A stretch of DNA of 64,000 bases from Viola odorata (taxonomy: Eukaryota > Streptophyta > Magnoliopsida > Malpighiales > Violaceae), in the NCBI GenBank assembly GCA_963691705.1, contig OY829542.1:53919002-53983001 (forward strand), given 5' to 3'. Shown here one piece after another: positions 31,949-43,637 of this stretch. Made by a program: the position numbers and the translations under genes. The notes beneath the pieces are model-generated. The model saw only the letters and a program-made list of their open reading frames with translations. It had not been told where the DNA came from and searched no databases. Positions within the stretch are counted from its first letter, which is position 1. Every line of letters starts with the position of its first letter.

Positions 31949-34900
31949 TCATCGCGAACAAGGAATATCATGCTGAAATACTTCCTTGTTTCTCTGCAAC
32001 CACAAACTCCAAACCATCGCATAGAACAGAACCCTCCACATCCCTCTGATCCGCTCCCCTCTCCATGGCACGAGGCTTACCCACGATCCCCATAACTCAC
32101 CGATTGTCCTAGGGGGACACCATGACACTCCCAACCAAAGCATCACGGCATTCTAGCAGCTCATAGACGTATGACAATGGATTAAAATATGTTGAACTTT
32201 TTCCTTTTGCTCATCACACATGGGGCATACGTTTTCTCCCTCTTGAAGCATGCTACGCTGCCATAAAAATTTCCTAGTCACCAAGCGCCCGCGCAGCGCC
32301 AACCAAAGGAAAAATTTGACCCTATATGGAGCTAATTGGTCCAGCACGAATCCAAATCAGGCATGGCTTGGAAACGCTGCTTATCTATACCTATGCACCA
32401 AGACCCAACCGTATACTCTCCAGAGGTATTTAATTGCCACCTGATCTTATCTGCTCCTTGTCGACTGGTTGGCACAGAGAGTTGAGAAGCCAAGCAAGCC
32501 CATTCGTCCTTTTCCCACTCAAATAACTCCCGGCGCCACTGGTCATTCTAGGACCACTGATCCGTGTGCCAGGTGCCGTGGTCAAGGATATTCTCGTGAG
32601 CATTAATCGCTACATTATACAGTCTTGAATGGACCAAGGCCAAGGGGGTCTTATTGTGCCACGGGTCCCACCAAAAGGACACGTTCCTACCATTCCCAAC
32701 AGCAAGCTCTGCGTGCCTCACCCAAAAATCAAACCAATCTCCTCCCCTAGTGAATAAACAAAAAATATCACGCCAAACTAAAGAAACCTTAGCCACTGTA
32801 TCCTTCCATAGGACTCCAATATTATTGAAACTGTACTGTCTCCTTACCATATCCGCCCACACTTTCCTGCTCCCGCTGCATAGATCCCACACCCACTTGA
32901 AAAAGATAAGCTGCGTTTCGACTCTCAAGATTACCTATTCCCAAGCCCCCTAGCTCCTTCGATCGAACCATATCGTCCCATTTTACCTTCGGCAACCCAC
33001 TTTTAGACTCATCGCCACTCCACATGAACCTCCTCATAATCCCTTCGTATTTGCTACGAACACATTTAGGCATATGAAAGATTGACATGTTATAAATAGG
33101 AAGGCTCGAAATCGCTGCCTTAATCAATGTTACTCGCCCACCTACAGACAGGAGATGACCCTTCCAAGTGGCCAACTTAGTCTTCATCTTATGAATAAGA
33201 AAGTCCCAGCTAGAGATTCTCCTAGGATTAAGCCCCACAAAGGAACCGAGATACTTGAAGGGTAACTGTTCGTACTTGCATCCTGCTCTTCTGGCTAGAC
33301 AGCTCCCCACCTGTTCATAGACGTTAACACCAACAAGCGAACTCTTATGAAAATTGACTCGAAGCCCTGAAAAGGCCTCAAACCAACGAAGAGTCCCTTT
33401 CACTCCTTGTATCTGACGTTCATCATTCTTAACAAATATCAGAGTATCATCCGCGAACTGCAGATGAGTAAGCCGCCACCCTGCCTGATCATTACCCACT
33501 CCACTTAGCAAACCCACGTCTCTGGCCCGCACCAGAAGGCGATGTAGCCCTTCTGCCGCTATGTTAAAGAGAAAAGGGGACATCGAACACCCTTGCCTAA
33601 GCCCCCGACCAACCTCAAACTGACCTGAAGGAGAACCGTTGATCAACACCAACACTCTGGTAGTACTGAGACACTGCATTATCCACCCCCTCCAAAGTTC
33701 CCCGAAGCCCATTTGGCGCATAACCTCCTCCAAATAACTCCACTCTACCGAGTCATATGCCTTTTCAAAATCCAATTTAAATAGTAAGCCTTGCTGCTTA
33801 GACAACTTCAAATGATTAACAACTTCATTAGCTGCCATCACGCAATCTAACGTCTGTTTACCTTTCGTAAACCCGTGTTGTTCCTCACTTATCACCTTCT
33901 CAATCACCCTACCCATCCTCCTTGCTAGAATTTTTGTTATTATTTTGTAATAACTACTCACCAGGCTAACAGGGCGAAAATCGCTAAACCTCTTTGCAGC
34001 ATAGTCTTTGGCAGTAACTTGATAAATGACGAATTGACCCCCTTCGGAAAAACTCCCGTTCTAAAAAAGCCCATTACCATGACACAGAGATCAGGACCAA
34101 TGATTTCCCATGCGTTCTGGATGAACCTGAGTGAGAAACCATCTGGCCCTGGAGTCTTTTGCCCGTTGCAACTCCTAACGGCTTCCCAAACCTCATCCGT
34201 AGTGACCTCACCTTCCAACCAAGTTGCTTCGGTCTCGTTCAATCTGCTAAATCCCAACTCTGGGATCCTAAGTCTCTCCCATTGCGCCGAACCAAAGAAG
34301 GATGAAAAGTGTTGAACAACTGTGAATTTAATCTCATTAGGATCAGTGATGCGACCATTAGATGTCACAATGTTAGTCACTCCCTTCCATAACATGTTGA
34401 CTTTTGCTAACCTGTGAAAATACCCGGTATTCCTATCCCCATGCAAGTCCCATTGGTTTCTGGCCTTCTGTTTCCAGAACCTGTCAACATGCCCCTGTTG
34501 TTCCTAAATCTCGTTAGCCAACTCTAGCTTTTGACCTTGTTCTGCTATTGTCAGCTGTCTCTCATCAGCTATCCTGTCAAGTTCCAACTCCTTCTCCTGA
34601 AGCGCCTCTAAGCGCTTCTCCACATGCCCAAAGACCTCAGCATTCTAACTCTTAACCTTCTTCTTCAACCATCGCAACTTATGAATAACCCTACACGCTC
34701 CTGGAAATTCAGAAGCTACCTCTCTCCACCAACCCGCCACCAAATCCTTAAACCCAACGACGTCCCACCACATCCCTTGGTCTCTGAACGACTTAGGACC
34801 CCAGTCCACAGTGTCCTGAGTAATAAGCAAGGGAGTGTGGTCCGAACCATGTCTAGGCAGCGCTGTCAACCTATCCCTCTGCACGAACGAACCCCACCCT

Positions 34901-35271
34901 GCTTGAATAAAGACCCTGTCCAATCTACTTCTACAAATCGCGTTTGCCCACGTAAAGCATCTGCCAACTAATCCCAGATCCTGTAACCTGCATCTGGTCA
35001 CCCACTCTTGAAAATCCTCCATACCTCTTGCATGACCCGAACCATTAAGCCTGTCAGAAAGCTTGTCAGAAAGCGACAAGATTTCATTAAAATCACCTCC
35101 TACAAGTACAGGGTGACTACAACTCTCAACTAGTTGCGCAAGAGTATCCCAAAGATGACCTCTTCTATCCACGTCATTATATACATATACATCTATTAGT
35201 GCGATGTACAAGAAGTTACAGAAGAACTTGACTTCAAAGGAACTGTTGCCTTCTTTATGGGATAAATGCAA
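31949..35271 (-). pseudogene. LINE endonuclease-reverse transcriptase, degenerate (unit B)
   Basis: Frame 35271-34645 holds the back half of an apurinic-type endonuclease (VGGDFNEIL, SRLDRVF, GSDHTPLL). Frames 34446-33958 and 33961-32822 hold the reverse transcriptase (TPGPDGFS, FKLDFEKAYDSVEW, LRQGCSMSPFLFN, FADDTLIF) and are separated by a one-base loss near 34000 relative to unit A. Frame 32928-32548 continues towards zf-RVT and ends at a TAG; the remaining zf-RVT pieces (32347-32153, 32146-31949) are in other frames. The tryptophan at the unit A-specific stop is intact here. The product would nick target DNA and reverse-transcribe LINE RNA, but this copy is dead. Confidence 0.85.
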
Positions 35272-35284
35272 AGTAAGCTTTCTT

Positions 35285-35392
35285 CTTGGATTCCTTTCAT
35301 GTTGATTTGACTTTTGTCTTGGATTCTATGTTTCTTCTTGCCATGTTCTCATGACCTCTTTTATTATATATACCATTGCCTATTAAAAAAAA
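35285..35392 (+). mobile_element. 108-bp retroposon nested in the LINE (unit B)
   Basis: Ends in poly(A) and is flanked by exact AAGTAAGCTTTCTT repeats (35271-35284, 35393-35406). Counterpart of 16986-17092, so the nesting predates duplication. Confidence 0.75.
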
Positions 35393-35850
35393 AAGTAAGC
35401 TTTCTTACTAAATCTCAGTGCTTCGTTTTTTCCCGCGATAATGAATTATATGATGCTTCCAGCTGAAGTGATTCTTTGCAGTTAAGCACATGACTTGCAT
35501 ATATAGGCCATCTTCACTTCTCTTATTTACTGATAAGGGTAGCTGTCTATGCTTGTGTCGCCACGAAACCGTAAACCCTATATGTTGACTGATAGTCAAA
35601 AACTGAGACACGATAGTTATGAATGGAGTGGTACCTATTCACGTGGGCCTGACGAACTAAAGATCATGTTGAGTTTATGGAAGGTTTTCAACATGAACAA
35701 GAAATTTTTGTTTGTGTTCTGATTTATCCTCGTGATGAAGTTTTCTTTTTTTCTTTTTTTCTTTATAAGCGATGGAGATGAAGTTCTTATGGGATTTGTG
35801 TTTCTGCTCTATGATGAACCATTAGTTCAGTTAAAATGCTTCCGTTACTG

Positions 35851-36428
35851 ATTTTTTTTTTTAATAATTGGAAGGAATTATTATTACTGCTACTGTCATG
35901 AAGATCATGACAGCACAGGGAAGGAGAGCATCAATACAACATGAAAACTATAAACCGATCAAGACATCACAAAATAGGATCCGTAAAAACATCTAAACTA
36001 CTAAAACAGTCCTGGGTTTCCTCTCAACAAAGCAGATGAAGATCTTACGGTATCATAACTGTAAGGGAAAGTTACTTCTTTACTCTTCATCCACCAATGC
36101 CACATCGCATATATAAGATTAATACTTCGCTGCTCTTCATAAGCCTCTTGCCGGAAGACCACGCTGTTACGTTGTTTCCATATGGTCCATGTCGCTGCGT
36201 AAAACACCATATTCAACTTCCGCAGATCATGCTTGCCTCCCTTAAGAAGCAGCCCAGGCCAATTGGCCCAGAGGAATTCATCTTAATTTTGCAGAAAGAG
36301 TTTTTGGACAAGTACGGTAGTTTTGTCCAACTGGTTGCAAACATCTATCCAAACGAGAACGTCCCTTCCATGTCAGAGATGAGAGAATTCTTGGCATCCA
36401 TGTAAATCCAGTAGAGAGCTTCTGTTGT
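35851..36428 (-). mobile_element. 5'-truncated LINE, zf-RVT end (unit B)
   Basis: Counterpart of 17552-18131. T-run at 35852-35862; frame 36216-36001 reads YAATWTIWKQRNSVVF. The LTR retrotransposon inserts just to its right. Confidence 0.7.
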
Positions 36429-36433
36429 ATAAT

Positions 36434-38074
36434 TGATCATCACTCAAATATACTTAAATTTATCCTGATGCTTAAATGCACAAATTAATATGTACAGAGC
36501 AAGACAGGGTCGAACCACAGGGATTGAAGGGCTAATTTGCTAATGAAGATGTATGACAAGGCAATATGAGATATATCAAACCAAAGTAACACTACGCGGG
36601 GGGGAGGGGGGGGGGGTTTATATTGATTAATGAATTAATCAACGCAAAGTGTGGGAGCTAACAAAACAGAATTGGAAAGTACTTATCTAGGGCACGAAAG
36701 TAAATCGTAATCCAGGGCAAGAGATGTAAATCGTAATCCAGAGCAAAAGATGTAAACAGATCGAATGCAGGAAAAGTAATGAAAAAGATATTAATCAAAT
36801 AGGACGAGATCTTAGCGAAAGGTGCTCCCTTGGGTTGTTTTCTAGGTTGGCTAGTCATCGGTGCAGAGGTTTTCCAGACTCATGCGCAGATCTGCTATAG
36901 GGACCGCGTTTCCACACCGCATCCCCTGCTTACCTTCTTAGATAAAGGTCACCCCCCGTTTCTACATATGAAGTGACCTTGACGTTCAGCCATCCTCCCA
37001 GCTACCTCCCTTGTCATCAAAAGGCAGCCTTGACCGTCCGGCTTGTCATGGGCTCGAAGTAGGGAGGCTAAATTCAGAACGCCCATGAAGGGGAGGTAAG
37101 ACAGATCTAGGGCGCGACAGCTCGGCTTGTTAGACCCGTATCACATACCCTAGATTACTGTTTACCCCTAGGTGAGGCCTCTCGCGCTGCCTCCCCTAGG
37201 TGTCTGCTCAAACTCCAGGGCTTCGCGTCAGGTATAACCCTGGAATATGACGTTACTCATGCAGAAATACTAAAAGATGATCAAGCTCTTAACATTTCTA
37301 GACAAGCATGTAATTAAATCGGTAAATAGTTATGTGTCACAAGAGAATATGTTAAGCATGCATTAGACCTCTTAGCCGAACCCAACAACCCTTGAAACAC
37401 CCTTCACCAAGAAAGGGGTATTTAGCTACTCATGCTATAATATAAATAGTAGATAGATAGAATCATACAATGATAAAATAAAAAAGGTAAAAAGGGAGTA
37501 GAGTAAACCGATAGATTAATTAATAATCGAAGAGGAAGGTTGATGACAGAGGCTGCTCTTGATCGAGAAGAAGAGATGATCCCCAGAAAATAAATGCTGA
37601 AACTAATGTAAGAAAATATCCTTGGAACAGCCGTCCTTACAGAAACCCTAAAACTATGCTTATATAGCCTAAAACTAGCTAGGAGACAAAAATAGCTAAG
37701 GGCAAGGAGGGCGTGACAGCACATGTCCTTGCAAAAGGAATATTCTGGGATTCTTGACACGCCTGATGCCTTCTGGAAGCGCCTGGGATTCCGTGCGGAT
37801 CTCAGAAGATGCTTTCTTTGGAAGAAGGTTCAGAACTGTCAAGGCCTTGAGACATCGCACTGGTCTAGTTCACGTCGAGGTCTTGACGACATTCTTTCTT
37901 CTAGGCCTGGAAAATGGAATTCCTCAGAAATGCTCTAAAATCGCTTCTTTTCGGTCTTTTCCCTCCTTTGATGCTAATCTGCAAATAAGATTGAAATGAG
38001 GGTTAAATAGCAACATCGAGCCCCCGAAAGGGCTAGAAAGGAGGGCAAAACTGAGAGTATAAAACGTGCTATCA
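36434..38074 (-). repeat. 3' LTR of the Athila-type element (left)
   Basis: 1641 bp, TG...CA. On the element's sense strand a TATA-like CTATATAAGC lies near 37668-37659 and could start transcription. It is longer than its partner mainly through a G-rich tract at 36598-36616. Confidence 0.93.
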
Positions 38075-38095
38075 AACATCCCCACACTGCCCCTA
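38075..38095 (-). other. Polypurine tract region
   Basis: Directly inside the 3' LTR the element sense strand reads AGTGTGGGGATGTT before TGATAGC. The purine-rich GTGTGGGG is the likely plus-strand primer. Confidence 0.6.
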
Positions 38096-39204
38096 TGCTC
38101 GCCCTCGAGCATAAACAAAATTGGAAAGGCCACCTCATTCTAAACATACATAATTAACTTCCAACACACAGAATTGACACGCCATCCTACAAGCTACACC
38201 CAACCAGAGTAAATCTAGACCTAGAAAAGCACCTGCATCTGGCTGATTAGAATAACGACCCTATCAGCCAGACTTTTCCATATCTAGCCTATTGATCAGC
38301 AGTCCTCACAAAGATATGTATTTGCACTCATACTCAGAATAAAATATGTGTTTAGGCTACCACTCATGAATGTAAATAACACAACACAGGCATGGTTTGC
38401 ACGTCAATTCGAGTACTATAGAACACATGCATGGGCAATCAACAATCGAAAAAGCAACGCATCAGCAAAAAGAAAGAAACGGGATCGAAAGAGCTAGAAA
38501 TGTGGAAGAGAGGAGTAGGAGATGTACAGAAGAGAACGAGGGGAGAAAAGAAGGAAGGAAAAGAAAGAACCAGGCGAAACCTGGTTGGATCCCTTGCCTG
38601 GGAAAAAGCGAGGTGGCGAGGCAGCTTTCATCGAGGGCACGAGAGGATTCGGGGGCTAGACAGAGGTCTTCTTTCGGGGGCAGGAAAGTCTTCTTATTGA
38701 GGCTTCGGATGCGGATGCTTTTACTTGGACGTTCGGTGCCCTTCTCCTCTTATTTTGAAATTTAAATGTTTTTTTATTTTTTGTTTTTTGTTTTTTGTTT
38801 TGTTTGTATTTTTTTTAGAGTAAGGAGAGGGCATGAGATGATTCTACCAGGGCGTGAAACTTTTGATCTTCCACTTAGCGCTTGCCCTTGATCTGCTTCC
38901 AGTATCGATAGTGACTTCTTTTTCGCTTCCCCACACTTGATTGTTTCTGAGGCTCGAAATGTCTGATGGTCTAGGGCTCGAAACTCTTTCGAGCTTTTGC
39001 TTTTTTTTCTTTTTTCTTGCCCTAGTCTTCCTTCCCCACACTTGAACTTGTCTGCGCACTTAGTTGTCTAGCCCTCGACGTTACCCTCAATAATCGCTAC
39101 CTCGCCTGCCAAGGAAAAAGATCAAGAAAAGACGAGTGGTTAGGAAAGAGTATGAAAAGAAGGGGAATGTCGGGGGCTCGAAAAGAAAAGAGAGGGAGAG
39201 GGGT

Positions 39205-39235
<31 letters not shown>

Positions 39236-39605
39236 GAGAAAGAAAGAGACATTGATGTGAAGTTTTCTGTCATATCTAAGCTTTCCCATGTCCTAACAGT
39301 GAATATACCCAGAGATATCATGCAAACCTAGACTGTGCCTAGCTAAGCATTTTTTCTCAAAAATAAAAGGGCATGAAGCTCAAATATGCTCACGGGATCA
39401 AATTGTGACTACTGGTGTCGTTGCCTAGATATGGGTATAAGGGCTAGCAGGTCTAAAAATGCATGTTCAGGCGTAGGTGCTATGGATGTCATGCTTCTTC
39501 TATGCACCGAAAGTTAAAAAACGCATGCCAAAAATGAGGGTTTGAAAACTGATAGTGGGAAAATTTTCCTAGCATGGCTAAAAATAAAATCCGAAGATCA
39601 TGCAA
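38096..39605 (-). other. Noncoding 3' internal region of the retrotransposon
   Basis: About 1.5 kb between the env-position ORF and the polypurine tract without a convincing reading frame. It includes the 30-base G homopolymer. Repeated TTCGAGCCC-like motifs occur. Long untranslated 3' regions of this kind are usual for Athila elements. Confidence 0.55.
39205..39234 (+). repeat. G30 homopolymer
   Basis: Thirty consecutive G on the plus strand (C on the retrotransposon sense strand), preceded by GGGGTG. Such a run can form G-quadruplexes and its exact length is prone to sequencing or assembly error. Confidence 0.9.
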
Positions 39606-41814
39606 TCATGCAGCAAACGTGAAAATAAACATGCAATCACATAGGCAAAACGCATAAATAATTCCCTCCCCACACTTAGGCAGCGCATTGTCCTCAATGC
39701 GGGGAGAGCATAAAAAGGAGTTTAAGAAGTATAAGTACAGTACAAAGTAAAAACAGTAAAATTGTTTAGTGCCCCTTTCGGGGGCTGGAGAGAAGAAAAT
39801 GTTCGGGGGTGGCAAATTTCTGCGAGCAACTTTAGCCGTCAAAGCCTGAAGTTTCCGCAGAATGAGCTGGAGAAGTCTCGTCTGGGTCGGATCGTAGACA
39901 ATGAGAGGAATCGGGGGCTGGCTTGCTGTTGCCGCATTCTGGCTTTGTCGAGCTACTTCCGCTTGGGGCACTTGTTTTTCGGGGGCTGGAGGAATGACAT
40001 TGGAGTAGGGATCCGAAAGATCTGGATAGTCAAAGATGCCACCGTTCTTAGTCCCGAAAACCTTCTCCGCTGCTGGGGCACAACCTGGATAAAAACTCAA
40101 CACACCACGTGAGAGACATAAATGGCCCATGACATCCAAGGTTCGGATATCCAAATCCTTGAATGCCAGGGGCTCAGAAAGGTTACTAGCAGCCAGGTCA
40201 ATCCTACGCATCTTCACAGCAAACAGGGAGATAAGGGATCCAAAAATAGGCCCACGGCCGCCATTTAATACATGCAAAACGCCCGAAGCTACCCAAAAAC
40301 CTAGATTGACCCTACGTTTGCGTTTCATGCACCATAAAAAGAAAAGTTCCTGCACAGATATCTGTCCCGAGGAACCAAATCTTGCTGAAAAGGTGAGGGA
40401 CAGATACCGGTACAGGATACGCAATGCAGGATCAACTATTTCATGGGCTTTACTACCCTTAGGATCATACTTAACAGTAGGCTTATTGGTTAGCTCACGA
40501 AAAACAGCAGTGGCATCAAAAATAGAAGGGATAACAGTCAAGGTATTCTTGTACAGAGAGGTGTTCAGTTCATCCTTAGTGACAAATCCTAACCAGCAAT
40601 TAAATTCACCCAGGGTTAGATGCTCCCATTTGGTAGCTAGCCTAAAATTGATCAAACCAGGGGTAGAGGAGTTCGGACCGACCTTGCCCTTGGGCCTAAA
40701 AGTGCCATCTACCCAGAATGTAGTGAAAAACTCGAGGGAAAGCTCAACAAAGGTCGGGTGCTCCAAATAGAACAGAGACTCCCAACCAATGTTGGCCACA
40801 TACTCTCTGATCTTGGACTCAATGCCCATCTTAGCAAGGAAATCAAAATCCAAGCGCGCACATGAGCTAACGCCCTTAGAATTCAGCATAGTTAACTTGT
40901 CAAGAGAAGGCTTATCATTAAAGATAATCCATTCATGGGGTGAGGAAAGGTCAGAAGTCACCTGTTGTGAGCTGGATCTGGGGATGGATGAAGGCGCTGG
41001 GGTCTCGACCTCGACATCCTCATCTGTTTCGGGGGCCCGAGGCTTCTTGGAACCCGAGGGCTTGCCAGCACTGGTGGCTGAAAGTTTCCTCTTGAGGCTC
41101 ACTGGTGTATCAACTGCAGCTGGCTGTTCTTGTTTGGCATCAGCTTTGGATTTTCCTTTCTTAGCCGCTGATCTTGCCGCGGTTGCTTTCTGCTTTCTCT
41201 CCGCCTCCTCTGCAGCTTCCTAGGCCTCGAGATCTTCCTCCTCTTTATCTCCTTCACTGCCCTCAACTTCCCTACTTTCTCCCGTTCCCTCCTCCATAAC
41301 CTCGGGGTTTTCATTCTCCTGACCAATACCAGTCTCTGTTTGGTCCTCCATGACCTCGGCTTTTTCGTCAGAGATTAGGATGTCCTTGAGGACCTCCTCC
41401 ACCGTTAAGGCAGGCTGAGGAGCTAGGAAACGATTGACGGTCGTGTCAAGGGGGGACTGCTTGGCTGATGTAGAGGGCTTTTTGGATTTGGACTTGGCCG
41501 TGGACGATCCAAGAGGGAGCTTCACCATACGACCGCCTCTAGTGGTTGTCGTGGTTGGAGGAATGGAGCCTGTGACTTCTATGTCATCTTCCACCAGGGT
41601 GAACTCTCTGATTTGCTCCACGGTTGTGGGTGAGACCGCCGTAGGAGAGGGAATGAGACGTGGGTTGACAGACGGTGGTGTGATTGTTTTATATGAAGCC
41701 GAGTTTGGGGTAGCTGACTGTGATCTAGATCTGGAAGGAACGGGGCTGGAAGTGTCCACCGGCTTAGGTCCAGCAGCGTTCTTGCGGGCTGGCTTTTTTT
41801 GTCTTAGGTGTCAT
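39606..41814 (-). pseudogene. Athila ORF-1/env-position protein, broken
   Basis: Read from an ATG at 41814. A run of seven A (about 41799-41793, sense strand) puts that ATG out of frame with what follows. The main frame is open from about 41759, stops at TAG 41222-41220, and continues in the same frame to 39606. The N-terminal third is Ser/Thr/Pro-rich, then acidic, then Lys-rich with KRKLS (nuclear-signal-like). The central part (about 40900-40050) has the plant Athila ORF-1 look: YLEHPTFVELSLEFFTTFWV and WEHLTLGEFNCWLGF. A hydrophobic Phe/Tyr/Leu segment (FYCFYFVLYLYFLNSFL) near the end might span a membrane. The function of this family is not established. Two lesions make it a pseudogene. 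Confidence 0.75.
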
Positions 41815-42350
41815 TGATGGTGAGGGAAGAGATGACAGTATTGGAGATAGAGATGGTGGTGGAGAGAGGATAGGGTTGCGTGTTTGGTGAGGGAGAGAGG
41901 TGAAAGTGATATGAGTGAAAATCGGGTGGGAGCGTGGGAGAGAGAGTGGTAATCACAACTGGCAATAAATGACGCAGCTTTTGTATTGATGAGGCCTGCC
42001 TTTACTGCACTTGTCAGGCCACGTGCGCCCTGGGCGTGGAGCACGACGGGCCACGCGTATCTCAACTGCCTAAAAAGAATAACAACTTTTAAATTTCAAA
42101 AAGGGAGTCGGTTGATACAAGATATGGACAAAAAGAGAGAATAAAGGTGAGTTAATGCTAAATAAAAGGAATAAAATCATAGGTAAAAGGGATATATACA
42201 ATTAACAAAACCTGGGAATAAAATCAAATAAAATCAGAGAATCCAAAAAGGTGGAGAGAAGATAAGGGAGAGAGAAAGGATTCAGACGGCATATCAAATG
42301 CCTCCAGCGTGGTCCATTTACTCGTCGGGACCTCGACGTGCTTTGCTACT
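41815..42350 (-). other. Region between pol end and the env-position ORF
   Basis: Noncoding on the element sense strand apart from short frames. It may contain the splice acceptor or subgenomic leader that Athila-type elements use for the downstream ORF; no site can be fixed. Confidence 0.35.
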
Positions 42351-43637
42351 CTAGGTCTGGACAGGTGGGACATCCACCATAGCTTCCTCAATAACCGAGG
42401 GCTGGAAACCTTCATAGAAGGGCTTCAGTCTCTGCCCACTGACCTTGAAGATGATTCCTGTGAAAGGGTTCTGGATTTCAACTGCCCCATGGGTGTAGAT
42501 TGTCGTGACCACGAAAGGTCCTGACCATTTGGATTTCAGCTTTCCAGCAAAGAGCCGCAGGCGTGAGTTGTACAACAAAACTTGTTGTCCGACTGAGAAC
42601 GTTTTGGGACGAAGGTGCCGGTCATGATAAGCTTTTGTCTTGCCCTTATAGAGCAGGGTATTCTCATAAGCATCATCCCTCAATTCCTCTAGCTCTTGAA
42701 TTTGCAAGCGCCTGTGTGGGTCAGCGAGGCCTAGATCTGTGTTCACTTTTCTGATAGCCCAAAAAGCCTTGTGCTCTATCTCCACCGGGAGATGGCACGA
42801 CTTCCCATAAATAAGTCTGTAAGGGGTCATTCCTATCGGGGTCTTGAAAGCTGTACGATAGGCCTAGAGAGCATCACCCAGTTTCAAACTCCAATCCTTC
42901 CTGGACTGGTTAACGGTCTTCTCAAGAATGGATTTGAGCTCTCGGTTCGAGACCTCGGCTTGACCGTTAGTCTGAGGGTGATAAGCAGTGGATGTTCTAT
43001 GGTGGACTCCATACTTCGTCAAAAAAGAGGACACAATACGGTTGCAAAAGTAGGTACCCCTATCGCTGATCAGCGCTCTAGGTGTACCGAACCGGTTGAA
43101 GATATTGGTGCGGAGGAAATTCATGACCACCTTGGAATCGTCCGTTCGAGTAGCCTTGGCCTCGACCCATTTAGAGACATAATCGACGGCCAAAAGGATG
43201 TAGATGTTGCCAAAGGAATTGGGAAAAGGGCCCATAAAGTCTATACCCCAGATGTCAAAGATCTCGCAAGCAATAATGTTTGTCAAGGGCATCTGATTCC
43301 TGGCCCCGATATTTCCAATAGCCTGACATCGGGGGCACGAAGGGCAAAATATGTAACTATCCTTGAAAATGGTGGGCCAGTACAGACTAGCTTCCAAAAC
43401 CTTTAGGGCAGTTTTCTTGGTCACGAAATGGCCTCCTTCTGAATGGCAGAATTTAAGGATCGAGGGCACCTCATCCATGGTTACACATCTACGAATGATC
43501 TGATCCGAACAGTGCTTCCATAGGTAGGGGTTGTCCCATATGTAGTATTTTGCTTGTCTTCTGATTCTGTTGCATTCAGAGGGAGTGGCATCAGCTGGGT
43601 AAGTGCCAGTAGCACAAAAGTTTGCAATATCGAAAAA
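42351..43637 (-). pseudogene. Integrase segment of pol, two in-frame stops
   Basis: This continues the gag-pol frame after a TAG at 43638-43640. It contains the end of the zinc-binding region ([17 protein letters not shown], then CPSCPRCQ) and the DDE core: GIDFMGPFP, then SDRGTYFCN (the usual SDxGxxF) and the final Glu in [17 protein letters not shown] second TAG at 42864-42866 follows SLKLGDAL, where relatives usually have tryptophan before AYRTAFKTP. The C-terminal part (42830-42351) includes [15 protein letters not shown] and a chromodomain-less tail ending LKPFYEGF. Integrase joins the cDNA ends to host DNA. Both stops replace conserved Trp codons, so they are decay and not programmed. 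Confidence 0.9.

Larger units (their letters stand above)
31660..35620 (-). mobile_element. L1-type LINE, minus strand (unit B, fuller copy)
   Basis: T-run at 31660-31668 (poly(A) tail), then zf-RVT, reverse transcriptase and endonuclease regions in reverse order. It keeps about 740 bp lost from the unit A copy. A 108-bp retroposon (35285-35392, repeats AAGTAAGCTTTCTT) is nested near the 5' side. The 5' limit is uncertain. Confidence 0.82.

Noticed and set aside
38397..38765. Charged 122-codon plus-strand frame in the retrotransposon
   Set aside because: Opposite to element sense, low complexity (Glu/Arg/Lys), in the noncoding 3' region.
40129..40770. 213-codon plus-strand frame, with neighbours 39762-40112, 40789-41223 and 42771-43406
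   Set aside because: Antisense shadows of the retrotransposon's env-position ORF and integrase.
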